Positions 34,613 to 45,661 are shown, counted from the first letter of the stretch. The stretch: 64,000 bases of DNA from Icerya purchasi (GCA_039619475.1 CM077116.1:464999576-465063575); one strand, 5' to 3'. Made by a program: numbers and translations. Notes: generated by a model not told the origin, from the letters alone.

Positions 34613-37273
34613 TCGTTGAGAATAGCTCACTGGAACGCCAACGGGGCGCTGCAAAAGGGACGTGAGATCGAGCTGTTTTTAAATAGTGAGCAAATTGATA
34701 TTCTCCTTCTTTCAGAGACACATTTTACGCAAAAAACATACTTCCATATTCCGAATTACCGTACGTACCAAACAACAAGACCTGATCACAAAGCCCATGG
34801 CGGAAGTGCAGTTATAATCAAGAATACTATTAAGCATTATGAACTATGTAAAATTTCTAGTATAGAAATGCAATCTACTAGTATAATGGTGTACTCTTTA
34901 AATGGAAAAATTGCGATCTCAGCTAGTTATTGCCCACCAAACCGCACACTTGACGAACAAAAATTAAGTGAATATTTTCAGAGTTTAGGTGATAGGTTCA
35001 TTGCAGGTGGTGACTGGAATGCAAAGAATATGCGCTGGGGATCAAGGTTCACGAACACAAGAGGTAGTCTATTCGAAAAAGTAATGCTCACTGTAAATCT
35101 TGGGTGCCTGGCTACTGGTGAGCCAACATATTGGCCAACAGATAAAAACAAAATTCCTGACGCGATCGATTTCTTCATAACCAAGGGAATATCAATGCTT
35201 AATTGTAAAACTAACACATGTTTTGACTTATTTTCAGACCATAGTGCCCAAATTCTAACAATAAGTACAGGCTTAATAACAAAAGAAGAACCTCCTTCTT
35301 TATATAATAAACGAACGGATTGGGACAACTTCCGAGAAGGAGTAGATAAAATGCTGAATTTAAACATTCCTTTAAAAAATGAACGAGAGATAGACATAGC
35401 AGTCCAGTACCTAACTGAAACTATCCAAACAACGGCATGGAAATCTTCGCCTCCTATTAAGCCTTCAGCTTCAATATCTAACCTACCAAGGCACGTCTTA
35501 AATTTAGTAAGGGAAAAAAGAAAAATTCGCAAAAAGTGGCATATAACAAGAAATCCCGCTTATAAAACTTTGCTAAATAACAAATCCAAACAGTTAAATA
35601 TACTAATTCGTAACGCTAAAAATGAAACCTTACAACGACACTTGCAGAATTTATCTTCAAATCAGTCTACCGACTACAGCCTGTGGAAAGTAGTTAAAAG
35701 CCGAAATAGGCCAGTACAATATTCTCCTCCTATAAGAAAATCGGACGGAACCTGGGCCAAGGCTGATAATGAGAAAGCTGAAGTTTTTGCTAAATATTTT
35801 AGCGAAGTCTTTAAACCAAACCCTAAGGTTACAAACTTAGATGATATAACAGAGTTTTTGAGCTCCCCACTACAGCTTAGTGTCCCCATTACGCCGGCAT
35901 CCCCAAAGGAAATACAGTATGTAATTCAAAAACTAATCGATAAAAAAAGCCCTGGGCACGATCTGATCACCAAAGAAGTGTTGCTAGAACTGCCACGCAA
36001 AGCTATTTTGTTTATTACTAATATATTTAATGCAATCTTCCGCTTGCAATACTTCCCGCTGTCTTGGAAACTGGCACAAATAGTGGTAATTCCTAAACCA
36101 GGAAAGTCTCCAGAGGATGTAACTTCCTACAGACCAATATCCTTACTACCTATCCTATCTAAAGTGCTGGAAAAATTAATCTTAAAAAGACTGCATCCTC
36201 TGATTATAAAGGAGAATATTATACCAGACCACCAATTTGGGTTTCGAGAAAAACACTCGACTATTGAACAGGTACACCGAATCCAACGTATTATCCAAGA
36301 TAGCTTTGAAGCTAAGGAAATATGTGTAGGTGTATTCCTGGATATAAAACAGGCCTTTGATAAGGTTTGGCATCGTGGTCTGTTATATAAAATTAAGAAA
36401 AATCTTCCTCATCCTTTTTATCTTCTTCTAAAGTCTTTCCTTGATGATCGAACATATCAAATTAAATTCCAGAATGAACTGTCAAACATCTATCCTATAT
36501 CCGCTGGTGTGCCTCAAGGCAGTGTACTGGGTCCAGTGCTTTACCAAATGTACACTGCAGACTTTCCTGACAGCGAGGGCGTAGCTATTGCTACATTTGC
36601 AGACGATACTGCGCTTATAGCGGCAAACAAAGATGCTGGAACAGTAACAAATAAATTGCAGCTGGCGTTAGCAAAAACTGAAAGGTGGTTAGATCGATGG
36701 CGAATTAAAGTTAACGAGAAAAAGTGTACACAGGTTACATTCGCTCTACGAAAGGTAGTCTGCCCGCCAACCAAAATTAACGGCGAAACAATCCCAGTTA
36801 GGAATGAGGTGAAATACCTTGGGTTGCACTTGGATAGTAAATTAAGGTGGAATAAGCATGTCTCACAAAAAATAAAGTGCTTGGATATAAAGCTAAGAAA
36901 ACTCTACTGGCTTCTTGGTAAGTATTCCAGCTTGTCGATCGAAAACAAAGTATTAATATATAAAATAATATTGAAACCAGTATGGACATACGGTCTAACT
37001 TTATGGGGCTGTGCTAAAAATACACACATTAATAAAATACAACGTTTCCAAAATAAAGCTATTAGACTCATTGTGTCACCTCCTTGGTATGTCTCCACGG
37101 ACACACTCCATAGGGACTTCAACATACCTTACGTAAAGGAAGAAATAAAACTTGCCGCACAGCGGTATACTAGTCGATTAGAAACACATCCCAACCCACT
37201 AGCTATCAACCTGCTTGACAATAGTCAAGAAATTCGACGGCTGAAGCGCTCTAGAGTCTTTGACTTTGTTTAG
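34604..37273 (+). CDS. ORF2, endonuclease/reverse transcriptase of Jockey-type element
   Basis: 889 codons, complete. It nicks target DNA and copies the element RNA from the nick. The N-terminal apurinic-like endonuclease shows HWNANG (residues 9-14), LLSETHF with the catalytic glutamate near 38, GGDWNAKN (about 134-141), AIDFF (about 187) and SDHSAQ (about 211). The reverse transcriptase (about 480-760) shows IPKPGK, SYRPISLLP, GFREKHSTIEQ, FLDIKQAFDKVWH, GVPQGSVLGP and the catalytic FADD box (about 665), then KYLGLHLD and LRWNKH. The C-terminus ends NPLAINLLDNSQEIRRLKRS, typical of Jockey ORF2; no RNase H domain is expected or seen. All key residues are present. Translation probably depends on ORF1 through the TAATG overlap. 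Confidence 0.95.
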   Translation: MAPSLRIAHWNANGALQKGREIELFLNSEQIDILLLSETHFTQKTYFHIPNYRTYQTTRPDHKAHGGSAVIIKNTIKHYELCKISSIEMQSTSIMVYSLNGKIAISASYCPPNRTLDEQKLSEYFQSLGDRFIAGGDWNAKNMRWGSRFTNTRGSLFEKVMLTVNLGCLATGEPTYWPTDKNKIPDAIDFFITKGISMLNCKTNTCFDLFSDHSAQILTISTGLITKEEPPSLYNKRTDWDNFREGVDKMLNLNIPLKNEREIDIAVQYLTETIQTTAWKSSPPIKPSASISNLPRHVLNLVREKRKIRKKWHITRNPAYKTLLNNKSKQLNILIRNAKNETLQRHLQNLSSNQSTDYSLWKVVKSRNRPVQYSPPIRKSDGTWAKADNEKAEVFAKYFSEVFKPNPKVTNLDDITEFLSSPLQLSVPITPASPKEIQYVIQKLIDKKSPGHDLITKEVLLELPRKAILFITNIFNAIFRLQYFPLSWKLAQIVVIPKPGKSPEDVTSYRPISLLPILSKVLEKLILKRLHPLIIKENIIPDHQFGFREKHSTIEQVHRIQRIIQDSFEAKEICVGVFLDIKQAFDKVWHRGLLYKIKKNLPHPFYLLLKSFLDDRTYQIKFQNELSNIYPISAGVPQGSVLGPVLYQMYTADFPDSEGVAIATFADDTALIAANKDAGTVTNKLQLALAKTERWLDRWRIKVNEKKCTQVTFALRKVVCPPTKINGETIPVRNEVKYLGLHLDSKLRWNKHVSQKIKCLDIKLRKLYWLLGKYSSLSIENKVLIYKIILKPVWTYGLTLWGCAKNTHINKIQRFQNKAIRLIVSPPWYVSTDTLHRDFNIPYVKEEIKLAAQRYTSRLETHPNPLAINLLDNSQEIRRLKRSRVFDFV

Positions 37274-37379
37274 AACTTGAATAGATGTTCCTGGGGAACC
37301 CTGATAGTGGTGGCCCCTTACGCGTTAATTTGCATTCCAGTAAAATTGCTTGATGGTCTATGGAGACCAGTTGTAATTA

Positions 37380-37410
<31 letters not shown>

Positions 37411-37412
<2 letters not shown>

Positions 37413-37639
37413 AAATATGTAACGAAAAATGTAACGAAAAAATGTCTTAATTTTATATAACGGAAGGTAAATGTTAGAATAGGATTTTTGTGGTTATGTT
37501 ACTTTTCTTTTTGTGTTGATGCCAGTAAGAATTACGTTGTAAATTTTGATAATTTTATACAAAGTATAGAAGAGAAAGAGACAGAAATGAAAGCAAGAGG
37601 GGTCAAGGGGCACAGCCCCTTGTGAGGCCAAAATGGCCG

Positions 37640-37646
<7 letters not shown>
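37411..37646 (-). repeat. R1 repeat, reverse copy (right arm, split by Jockey-type element)
   Basis: Reverse complement of the R1 order: on the + strand it reads AACGAAAAATGTAACG, GTAAGAATTACGTTGTAAAT, CAAGGGGCACAGCCCCTTG and GAGGCCAAAATGGCCGAGTT, then a long (TA)n. Its missing part lies at 32777-32845 on the other side of the retrotransposon. It is nearly identical to the 46.3-kb copy. Confidence 0.9.

Positions 37647-37697
<51 letters not shown>
37645..37697. repeat. (TA)n microsatellite at R1 end
   Basis: About 26 TA units directly abut the outer end of the reverse R1 copy. Two other R1 copies also start next to simple repeats. Confidence 0.95.
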
Positions 37698-37698
<1 letters not shown>

Positions 37699-38850
37699 TA
37701 AGAGATTGGTCTCGCTGGTTTCCTTCGGACTTTAAACTATTTTACTTTGTAAATTTTCATAAAGACTGCAGCGTTCACATATATTTTGAATACGTCAATC
37801 AAAAAAGTAAAGTTTCGATTGAAATATCTGAAACCTCTAACAGGGTAATATATGTCAGAGCAATATGTTAATTTTAATTATTTTTAAAATAACATATTGA
37901 CAATATTTATTTTTTTAAATACGATGATGAAATTTGTTTTTTTTTTTTTTTATTAGAATCTAAGCAATAATATATTAAGACACTGTTGACCGTCACTCCA
38001 ATCATTTCAGAATTTGTATGCTTCAATTATTTTTCAAATTTTAGGCCCTTTAATTTCAAAATTTTAAGAATCCCATATTTTTCCTATATTCTAGCGAATG
38101 AAATACATCATTTAAAAAAAAAAAAGGGTGACCTTCCAGCTACGATAGAAAGAGCTGTTGACTTTTTTTTCAGTTTCCGGGGTTACCACTTTAAGCGTGT
38201 ATTTTCACAAAGTTTGGTCCATAAATATCAAAATTTTTCGATTTTTTTATTTTTCCCGTATTCTGAAGACCTTCGTGTGCAGGTTAAAAAGAAAATTGAT
38301 ACCATAACTCATATAGAATCGGTTGGGGAATTTTTTTAAAAAAATTTTCTTAAAACTTAATTGAAATTTGGGTTCTTTAATTTTAAAATTTTGAGAGTCT
38401 TATAATTTTCTTATGATCTGACGAAAAAAATACGTCGATTGAAAAAAAAAAATTAACTCTCTAGTTACTATAAGAACGTTCTGTACGATTTTTTTTCTAG
38501 CTTTACTTTTGTTCCGCTTAACCTCACTATTTTTACAAAGAAATTTTTATTTTACTAATATACGTTTTTATACCAAATTTTATTTTATATTTTTATTAAA
38601 TTATTAAATTTTGTTAAAGGTTATTAATGTGAATTTTCATTTTGTCATTTGCAATGCCAACGCTCGCGAAAATTCGTGCGCAAATGAAAATTGTAGATTA
38701 ATAATAATAAAGACGGCGAATTCAAATTATTGTTTACTTTTTATTATAATCGATATTTTATTTTTATTTTTTTTATTTAATTTATATGCGACTTTAACAC
38801 AACTGCGAGAGGTTATGAAGCTGCGCCTATGTTATTAATTATTACAGTTT
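37698..38850 (+). repeat. AT-rich segment with a diverged tandem duplication
   Basis: 38041-38225 and 38367-38550 align in direct orientation with an offset of about 325 bp. Shared landmarks: CTTTAATTT-AAAATTTT-AGA, TTTTC-TAT, GAAATAC-TC, an A-run, a CT-GTT/CTGTACGATT block before a T-run, and TTTTNACAAAG. A weaker third match may lie near 37780. No coding motif in the 117-codon frame at 37986-38339. The repeat unit is unidentified. Confidence 0.65.
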
Positions 38851-39250
38851 TTGAGGAATAGGAAGAGATCTTTTATATATGGACTACTATTATGCAATAA
38901 TTAGGATAGGTTTGAGGATAGATTACGAGTTTTGCCGGGATTCGGATAAATTATTGCAACTTGTTAGGATATGTCGGAGAGTAAGCTGAGGAATTTTAGA
39001 AAAGGGACAGGATGGAGGCGCGGTATGTTATTGAAAAGGTATGAATGAATTACATTGGTATGGCCGAGCCTTAATCTAGTTAAAATTATTTCATCTTTTC
39101 GCGATTTTCGATCAGATGACTCCCATTCTTCGATCTTTTCTTTTATGCCTCTAAGATGGTTTGTGGATGAGGTCGATATTCCATAATCTTATAATTTTCT
39201 CTTTATACTTTATTTTGTATTTGATTTTACATGTACACGGCCGTTCTGTT
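38850..39250 (-). pseudogene. Non-LTR ORF2 C-terminal fragment (RNase H-bearing type)
   Basis: On the reverse strand, from about 39200 down: LRGIKEKIEEWESS, DRKSRKDEIILTRLRLGHTN, VIHSYLF, then after a shift LTLRHILTSCNNLSESR. This is the common end of many non-LTR ORF2 proteins: 'W.SS.R..R..E.xLTRLRIGHT.LTH.YL' and 'H-x-L-x-x-C'. Reverse transcriptase and A-tail were not found nearby, and frameshifts separate the pieces. It belongs to the same broad domain type as 11955-12290, in the opposite orientation. Confidence 0.65.
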
Positions 39251-41072
39251 TTGTTTGTTCCTAGCTTATCTGTATATTTAGGCCTTTAGGCCGCAGTTTG
39301 TGTTATATTCTCTTTTTAAGTTTTACATTTCGTAATAGGTCATCGTTGTCCTTTTTCGTCAATTTTATTTCCACTACTCACGCTGTCGGAAACGATTTTT
39401 GATTGTTGCTATTGTTAAAGTGTTTTTTTATTTTCTTGTGTCCTTTCCGTTACATACATATGCTGGTAAATAAAATATTCGATCGATTGATCATTATTAT
39501 CGTTATTACGTGCTGAAGAATTTATCGATACAAAAATATAAGTCTGTTCTTGTATCAAGAAGAATAATCTTATAATTGTTATTTTTTTTTTAATTTCCTT
39601 TATCTCATTCGGCTAGTTAGTGCGGCTGTTTATCGTAGAACAAGAGCGCATCTTTCTAGCCAATTAACCGGGGGGGCATTTCACCTTATAAGGAAATGAT
39701 GAAATTAACCGCGTCCCTTTCGGTTTATTGCGGTCCTCCAACTGTTTTGGTCCGCCAGACTATGCACCGACAAGTGCTTAGAATTTTTTTGATTCGTTCA
39801 GTTTTTTGTACTGCAATTTTCGTAGCAACACCTTTGACAACGTTTTGGGACACCTGCAATTAGGGGTAGAGCACTATTTCGGAATATTTGAATAATTGTT
39901 ACGGTCCTCCTTCCTGCATATCGAGGATTATAAGAATTCGGGGTCATATCTACGTTTCAGTTTTAACATCGTGTCACACAAAAGAATCTTATTTGTAATT
40001 GCCATTCGTGAGTTTTGTTTTCGCTTCAATTTCTTAAGATAAAAAAAAAAAAAAAAAAAACAAACTATTTTTCACATAAATAATGCACTATTAAAAAACG
40101 TGAACAACAGATCGAAACAGAACGCCACAATAACAAATATCGGCGCAAAGGGTAAATCATCGGCTAAAGGACCAAGAGTTGCATTAAATAAGCTCCGACA
40201 ATTTTGGTTGCTTATGTTTGACTTTTGGAAATTTAAAATCAAATTCGTTGCCGCGTAATAAATTACGAGAGCGTATTTGCTGAAAGGAAACAGAGAGACC
40301 AACATCATACATCTTCTATAGGTTTTCTTCAGGCAGACGAATGGTATTAGTTGAATAGGCAAAATATGAAATTTTGAAGTGTTGCGACGGGGCGGAAGTT
40401 TTAGAGGAACACATTACTTGAAACTGTAAGCAGCAGCATTGCAGAAAGTTTCGATTTTGCTGAAGCGCGAGCTTTTCTCTCCAGTTACAAGTTGCTCGCA
40501 TTACTCGCTCGGCACTATTAGATGCTCCCGGTACTAAGACGAAGTGTATATATCCGAGAAACTAAACTTTCTGACCAATATCAAGATGAGCCGTGCACTT
40601 GGTTGAAATTTAAAATTACTAGGGCGCTCGCTATTTAGTTTGTTAGCAAGTTTATTTACTCAATTCAATCCGTAACACTGAATAGAGAGACTCGATGAAC
40701 CGTCATATTTTTAGATTTACTTTCACTTTATTACCAGACCACTCTCTTCGTACGATTAGAATTCATAATTGCCGATATTGAAAATATTTCAACCGGTATA
40801 TTTATTCAGCGCGCCCACGGTTAATCACTTCTACATTTAAATCTTTCCCGGTGAAATTAAAATCGGAAACATTTCTCCACTGATCATTTAATAATACGCG
40901 GTGACCGACTAAATATACTTGATCTCTAGTACAGTAGTCCTGAATTTCATCTGGTTTCATCGCCGGCATTGTAACAATTTCTAAAGTCGAGAATTTTTTT
41001 TTTTTCAATTTTAACAGATTTATTAGATTATGTGTTCATTCGAAAATTAAGTCATATACATATATGTATATG
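39251..41072. other. Unrecognised sequence
   Basis: No recognisable coding motif; reverse frames at 40072-40362, 40316-40501 and 40802-41008 lack domains. A-run at 40041-40060. The right edge is a (TA)/(CATA)-type tract at about 41053-41074, into which the next element has inserted. Confidence 0.5.
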
Positions 41073-41074
41073 TA

Positions 41075-42263
41075 GGGGACGGAGGGGCATGTTGTTACAG
41101 GGGTAAATAGTTGCACGCACTTTTACCGACATTTAGAACTCTCTAGTGCATAGTATTGGACTCATTTGATTCCTTATAACATCACGCATTACATAAGAAC
41201 GACCAGCGACCCCCACCGAGCGGCGTGCTGCCAGGTTGTGTGCATGTACCTCTATTTCAACCAAGTAAGTAAAAAACTTCTTTATAAAATCTTCGATTTC
41301 TGATGTATATTTTTTTTATTTTCACAACTTTTTAATGCTCGAACTTTCTTAGTATATCTACTTTTAATTTGCAATATTGTTTTTTTCTGCTAGCGATATC
41401 CATTAATGGTGACTTAAATTTACTTAAAAAAATCGTGCTACGGTGCACGTAGTTACAAATTTTTGAGGTAAGTTGTTACATGTAAAAACTTGCCCCAAAA
41501 TTTGTATTACCTTTGATTTTGAGGATGAAAGCACATACTATTAGTTCTTATCTGTGTCAAAGCACCTTCAATGTGTGGTGTGTAAGATTCTAAGCTATCA
41601 TTTCGTGCATTAAAAAATTAAATGTAGCCATTTTTCAACCTGACAGATTGAAAAAAGCTAAGGTGTCGGATACGAAATGACCGCCCCCCCTCTATCTTAA
41701 GACTCTTTCTTAATATGTATGTTTACCGATTACACAATTAAATCTCACCGTGATATAATTATAAAAGTTATTAATTATCTAATGAAAGTTGTTTGTAGCA
41801 GACGAAGTTTATTTTTAATTTTAGCAATAAAAATGTTGTTTTGCCTAAGATTGAAGAAACTTACTGCCAAAATAATTTGATTTTACCGTTAAATAGTTTA
41901 AAAATTAGGATATATAAATACTATAATTACAGATTATTATTGTAAGATTGTTTAAAATATTCGTTTTGTTTATAACGTTTAAAAATAAAGATTAAATTTT
42001 GATTTATCTTTGATGATTTTATTTATTTATCTACCGTAACAACGTGCCCCAAACGTGTAACAGCTGGCCCCGAATCGAGGGCAAGTTGTTACAATCGACT
42101 TTTTAAATTAAATTACCCATTATGAAATAATAACGTAAATTTTAATAATTTTTCTCAGTTATATTTTACTAGCTGAATAGTTAATCAAATTTATAAATTA
42201 TGTGATAGGCTTTGTCATATTGACAATTATCTAAAAATTGTAACAACGTGCCCCTCCCTCCAC
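41075..42263. mobile_element. 1.19-kb non-autonomous TA-flanked DNA transposon
   Basis: The left end GGGGACGGAGGGGCATGTTG TTACA and the right end, read in reverse complement, GTGGAGGGAGGGGCACGTTG TTACA form about 25-bp terminal inverted repeats. Each end is bordered by TA (41073-41074 and 42264-42265), the target of Tc1/mariner-type elements. The motif GGGGCAAGTTGTTACA or variants recurs inside, in both orientations, near 41442, 41471, 41481, 42036, 42055 and 42079. No transposase frame. It interrupts the (TA)-rich head of the 490-bp repeat that starts at 42266. Superfamily is inferred from the TA flanks only. Confidence 0.85.
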
Positions 42264-42265
42264 TA

Positions 42266-42752
42266 CTAGCTGACCTGGCGAACTTCGTACCGCCTTAGAA
42301 AGTAAATGTTGTGATAACTTATTAGCTGAATTAAATTCAGTTTGTTTATTAAGATAAAATTAATTTAGTTCAATAAATGTACAAAAATCAAAATAAAAAG
42401 TATTTTAATTACATTAAAATTAATGTAATTCACGTGGAAATTATTCGCCTTAATAACAAAGATCAGTATAACCCAATAAGATGGTTCACAAACGACAAAA
42501 ATATTCAATTATACATAGAAACGGTTTGAATTATCAGAATTGGATCATAAATTACAATTAAATTTCTATCTATGACAATTAACAACTTTACGCTGAGCGA
42601 TTACCCTGGACGGAAAGTAGCTGCCTAGAATACATAATATGGAATTTAGAACGACTTGAAAAATCACCCTTAAAAAATTCATAACTCCATCACCAGATAA
42701 CCCCTATTAAAACGAAATTCAAAATATAAAACAAAACACGGAAGCCCTTTTA
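42266..42752 (+). repeat. 490-bp repeat shared with 61 kb, forward copy
   Basis: Begins TAGCTGACCTGGCGAACTTC GTACCGCC and ends ACAAAACACGGAAGCCC. It is the reverse complement of 60884-61372. From about 42365 to 42750 the two copies look over 95% identical by eye; the first 100 bp carry indels. Here the copy ends abruptly at the hAT fragment, while the 61-kb copy continues for about 200 bp more. No open frame. Confidence 0.9.
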
Positions 42753-44119
42753 TCATTAAAGAAGATTTTATTGGGTTCGTACCTGTAGCTGATTGTACTA
42801 GTAAATCATTGGCCTTTACTATTATAAAATACCTTCAAGAAAGTGGAATTAATACAACATATTTGTATGGCCAGGGATATGATGGTGCAGCTGCAATGAG
42901 TGGAATATTCCATGGGGTTCAAGCTTACATTCGAGCAGACTTTCCACTGGCATTATACGTACATTGTGCTTCACATTGTTTAAATCTAGCTTTAAGTTCT
43001 GCAAGCAATATACCAGCTATTAGAAATTGTTTAGGAACAATCGAGGCAATTTATAATTTTTTTAATAGTCCCAAACGGAAGTCAGTGTTATAAGAAGTTT
43101 TATCCGAAATTTTACCTGAAGTGAAATACTCAAAACTCAAAAAATATTGTTCAACTAGGTGGGTGGAACAACATCAAAGCATTTATGGTTTACTATGAAC
43201 TACAGGATGGTGTGTTAGAAGCGCTAAATAGAATTTCTCAAACACGAAATTCAAAGAAAGCAACTGAAGCCTTTCAACTAACATGTGCAATTAAAAATTG
43301 TACATTTCAGTTCAGTTGCCACATCTTACTAACTTGCCACGCCGTAAAATCACCTTTAAGTGTTATATTACAGAATGAAGAACTAAAACTAAGTGAAGCT
43401 GTGCATCTTGCTAATGATGCCTTAACTGAACTAAAATGTATGAGAAATTCTGCAGACAATGAATTTAAAAAATATATATGAAAAAGCAAAATCACGAATG
43501 GAAGCTGCAGAAATAGTTATTAATGTGCCCCCGTTGTAGTCAGAAACAACAATATAGAAGTAACATTGAAGTGAATTCACCAGAAAATTATTACAGAATT
43601 TCTATTTTTATACCATTTCTGGATGAACTGATTACTCACATTGAAGCTAAATTTAGTCAAGACAAAAACTTACTTGGAAATTTTGTTTGCTTATTAACCC
43701 GAAGTCAGCCTAATTTTAATGAAGCGAGTTGCCGCGATCTTTTTTGAAACTTATGAATCGGTGATTGAAACATTCAGTGAAGTTAGCTTCATTACAGAAG
43801 TGAAGATGTGGCGAAAAAGAATGAAAGAAACACTTGAAGGAAAATGGGATATCTGTCATGTAATAGATGTTTGTAGTGGTAATAAAGCATTTTCTAGTGT
43901 GTAAATACACTACTGAAAATTTTAGCTGTGTTGCCTGTTACAACAGCTACAGCCGAGAGATCATTTGCAACGCTACGACGACTTAAAACTCATCGTAAGA
44001 AATTCAATGTCTGATGAACGACTAAATGGCCTTGCTTTATTAAATATTCATATTGATATTTCTACTGAAGACGTAGTAAATGAATTTGCAAATTCAAAAC
44101 GAAAAATACTATTAAGCTA
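42753..44119 (+). pseudogene. hAT transposase pseudogene (DUF4371 to dimerisation domain)
   Basis: Open pieces in successive frames reconstruct the order of a DUF4371-type hAT transposase. First KEDFIGFVPVADCTSKSLAF and GQGYDGAAAMSG with VHCASHCLNLALSSA (42753-43093). Then STRWVEQHQSI, and the frame at 43185-43481. Then RVAAIFFETYE (43719-43904), and finally LPVTTATAERSFATLRRLKT (about 43935) with LNGLALLNIHI, the hAT dimerisation region. At least four frameshifts and stops are present, and the N-terminal BED-type region is missing at the junction with the preceding repeat. Terminal repeats were not found. Not the same copy as the 1.6-kb fragment. Confidence 0.9.
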
Positions 44120-44700
44120 ATTTGGCATAATAATTTTGGATTTGCAATTTTTTTTGATAAATTTGATGTAGACATAAAAAATGAAGTTTTCAAACCTGCG
44201 TATATTTCTTTCTTTTGTTATTTCACTAGATAAGTTTTTATTTTTTTTTAAAATCTAGTCTGCGTAAGTATGTTTATTTTAATTTTTTAAATAATTTTTT
44301 ATAAAAAATGTTTTTCTTTTCTTGCCTTATTTACCTAAGATCTACATATCTTTCAGTTAGCTTTTAATTTTAATTATTCCCATTGTAGATGTTGAATTCT
44401 TAACTTCCTAAAATTTCCCCTGTATATTCCTAAATATCTTTTTTTTTATAACATTCTGTTTTAAATGTTTAGTTTGTATTATTTTAAAATCTGTTCCATA
44501 TATTTAGGTAGTTCATTAATATTTTATGTGTAACTTGTCATTATAATTAATAACATATGTAATTTTTATAAATATAAGGAAGTTCATTTATGTAAACTAT
44601 TAATATATAAATCAAAATAGTGAAAATTATTATTATTATGAATATTAGTAAAAAATGTATTATTATGTTTAAAATAAACGTGTGAAGAAACCTGCATCTC
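44120..44700. other. AT-rich spacer
   Basis: No feature recognised between the hAT pseudogene and the next retrotransposon fragment. It may contain the hAT 3' non-coding end. Confidence 0.5.
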
Positions 44701-45355
44701 TAGTGTATATTAAAAGAATTATCGAAAAAAGGAATAATACTACTAACGTATACATATTAAACGTCTGTTTACGCTTGGAACATGTAGCTGAAAGTTTTAA
44801 AATAGCTCAGATTGTTGTGCTCCAAAACAAGGAAGACTAGCAGAAGTTGTCTCCTCCTACCGGCCGATATCGTTATTACCAGCAATATCTAAACTATTTG
44901 AAAAGTTGTTACACTTAGGCGACTCAAGACACTAATACGTCTCTACCAGACTATCAATTTGGTTTTCGCAGTCAACATTCTACTGTTGACCAGATACATC
45001 GAGTAACCCCAATAATAGAAAGAGCGTTCGAAGAAAAAAATTTTGCTCGGCGGTCTTTCTGGATATTGACCAAGTGTGTCCGTACCAATCCGAACCCGGA
45101 AGCATTGGACCTTTTGCTTACTACAAAAGATGCAAGACGGCTTAAACGTTTTAAACCGAGTGACCTATTCGTGTTGTAAATTTTTATTGTTTTATTGTAT
45201 GTATGTGTATATAAATAGTAAAGAATAGATAGCGCTATTCCTTTGCAACATTTCAATTTACTTTTAGTTAGAAATGTTAGTTATTTAGAAATAGTTATAA
45301 AATTGTAATAACCATACAGTTCCCTCTTAAAGCGGCTGTTTTACAAAAAAAAAAT
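44700..45355 (+). mobile_element. Internally deleted Jockey-type fragment with A-tail
   Basis: Reverse transcriptase start: LNVCLRLEHVAESFKIAQIV (about 44760), VSSYRPISLLPAISKLFEKL (about 44850) and QFGFRSQHSTVDQIHRV after a shift (about 44955). At about 45070 it jumps to VRTNPNPEALDLLLTTKDAR RLKRFKPSDLFVL-stop (45077-45179), the C-terminus of the same protein family. Roughly the catalytic core and thumb (about 290 residues relative to the intact 34.6-kb ORF2) are deleted. A 3' UTR and an A-run near 45343-45354 follow. It is diverged from the intact element, so it is a different, older subfamily. Confidence 0.85.
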
Positions 45356-45372
45356 AAATATACACATACATA

Positions 45373-45648
45373 TGTGGCGGTCGCTGAGAAAAGGTACATA
45401 CTCGTAGTGTGTGTCAAAAATGCGGTTTTGACTTGACAACGGTTTCGGACACTTGAAAAAGCACCATGCTCTTTAACGTGAGAAATAAGTCAAATTGGTG
45501 AAAACAAACCCTTTTTTCCTCTCGTAAATCGTAATTGCATGTTTGAAATTACCACCTTTAAAAGTGTGTTATACAGCGAAACTTTAAACGCGTTTTTCTC
45601 GAAAGCTTGTTTTCTGACACTATGTACCTTTTCTCAGCGACCGTCACA
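45373..45648. mobile_element. 276-bp MITE flanked by TA
   Basis: The left end TGTGGCGGTCGCTGAGAAAA GGTACATA is mirrored by the right end TATGTACCTTTTCTCAGCGA CCGTCACA: 28 bp with one mismatch. TA borders both sides (45371-45372, 45649-45650), as for Tc1/mariner-type insertion. No frame of note. Inserted just 3' of the Jockey fragment's A-tail. Confidence 0.9.
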
Positions 45649-45661
45649 TATATATATATAT

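Larger units (their letters stand above)
32846..37410 (+). mobile_element. Complete Jockey-type non-LTR retrotransposon
   Basis: A 5' UTR of about 240 bp, two intact ORFs (33090-34604 and 34604-37273), a short 3' UTR and a 29-base A-tail (37382-37410). The 5' UTR holds a tandem TCGGTACTGTAAAATCATCAG-type repeat near 32950-32990. The 5' edge is set where similarity to the reversed R1 repeat ends (…GTCACAATTTT); the exact first base is uncertain. Reverse R1 resumes right after the A-tail (TGAAATATG). Compared with the uninterrupted R1 copy at 46.5 kb, about 4-6 bases of the target are missing and there is no obvious target duplication. Both ORFs being open indicates recent insertion. Confidence 0.9.

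Noticed and set aside
34978..35532. 184-codon reverse frame inside the Jockey-type ORF2
   Set aside because: It lies antisense to a clear endonuclease/RT coding region and has no motif; a shadow frame.
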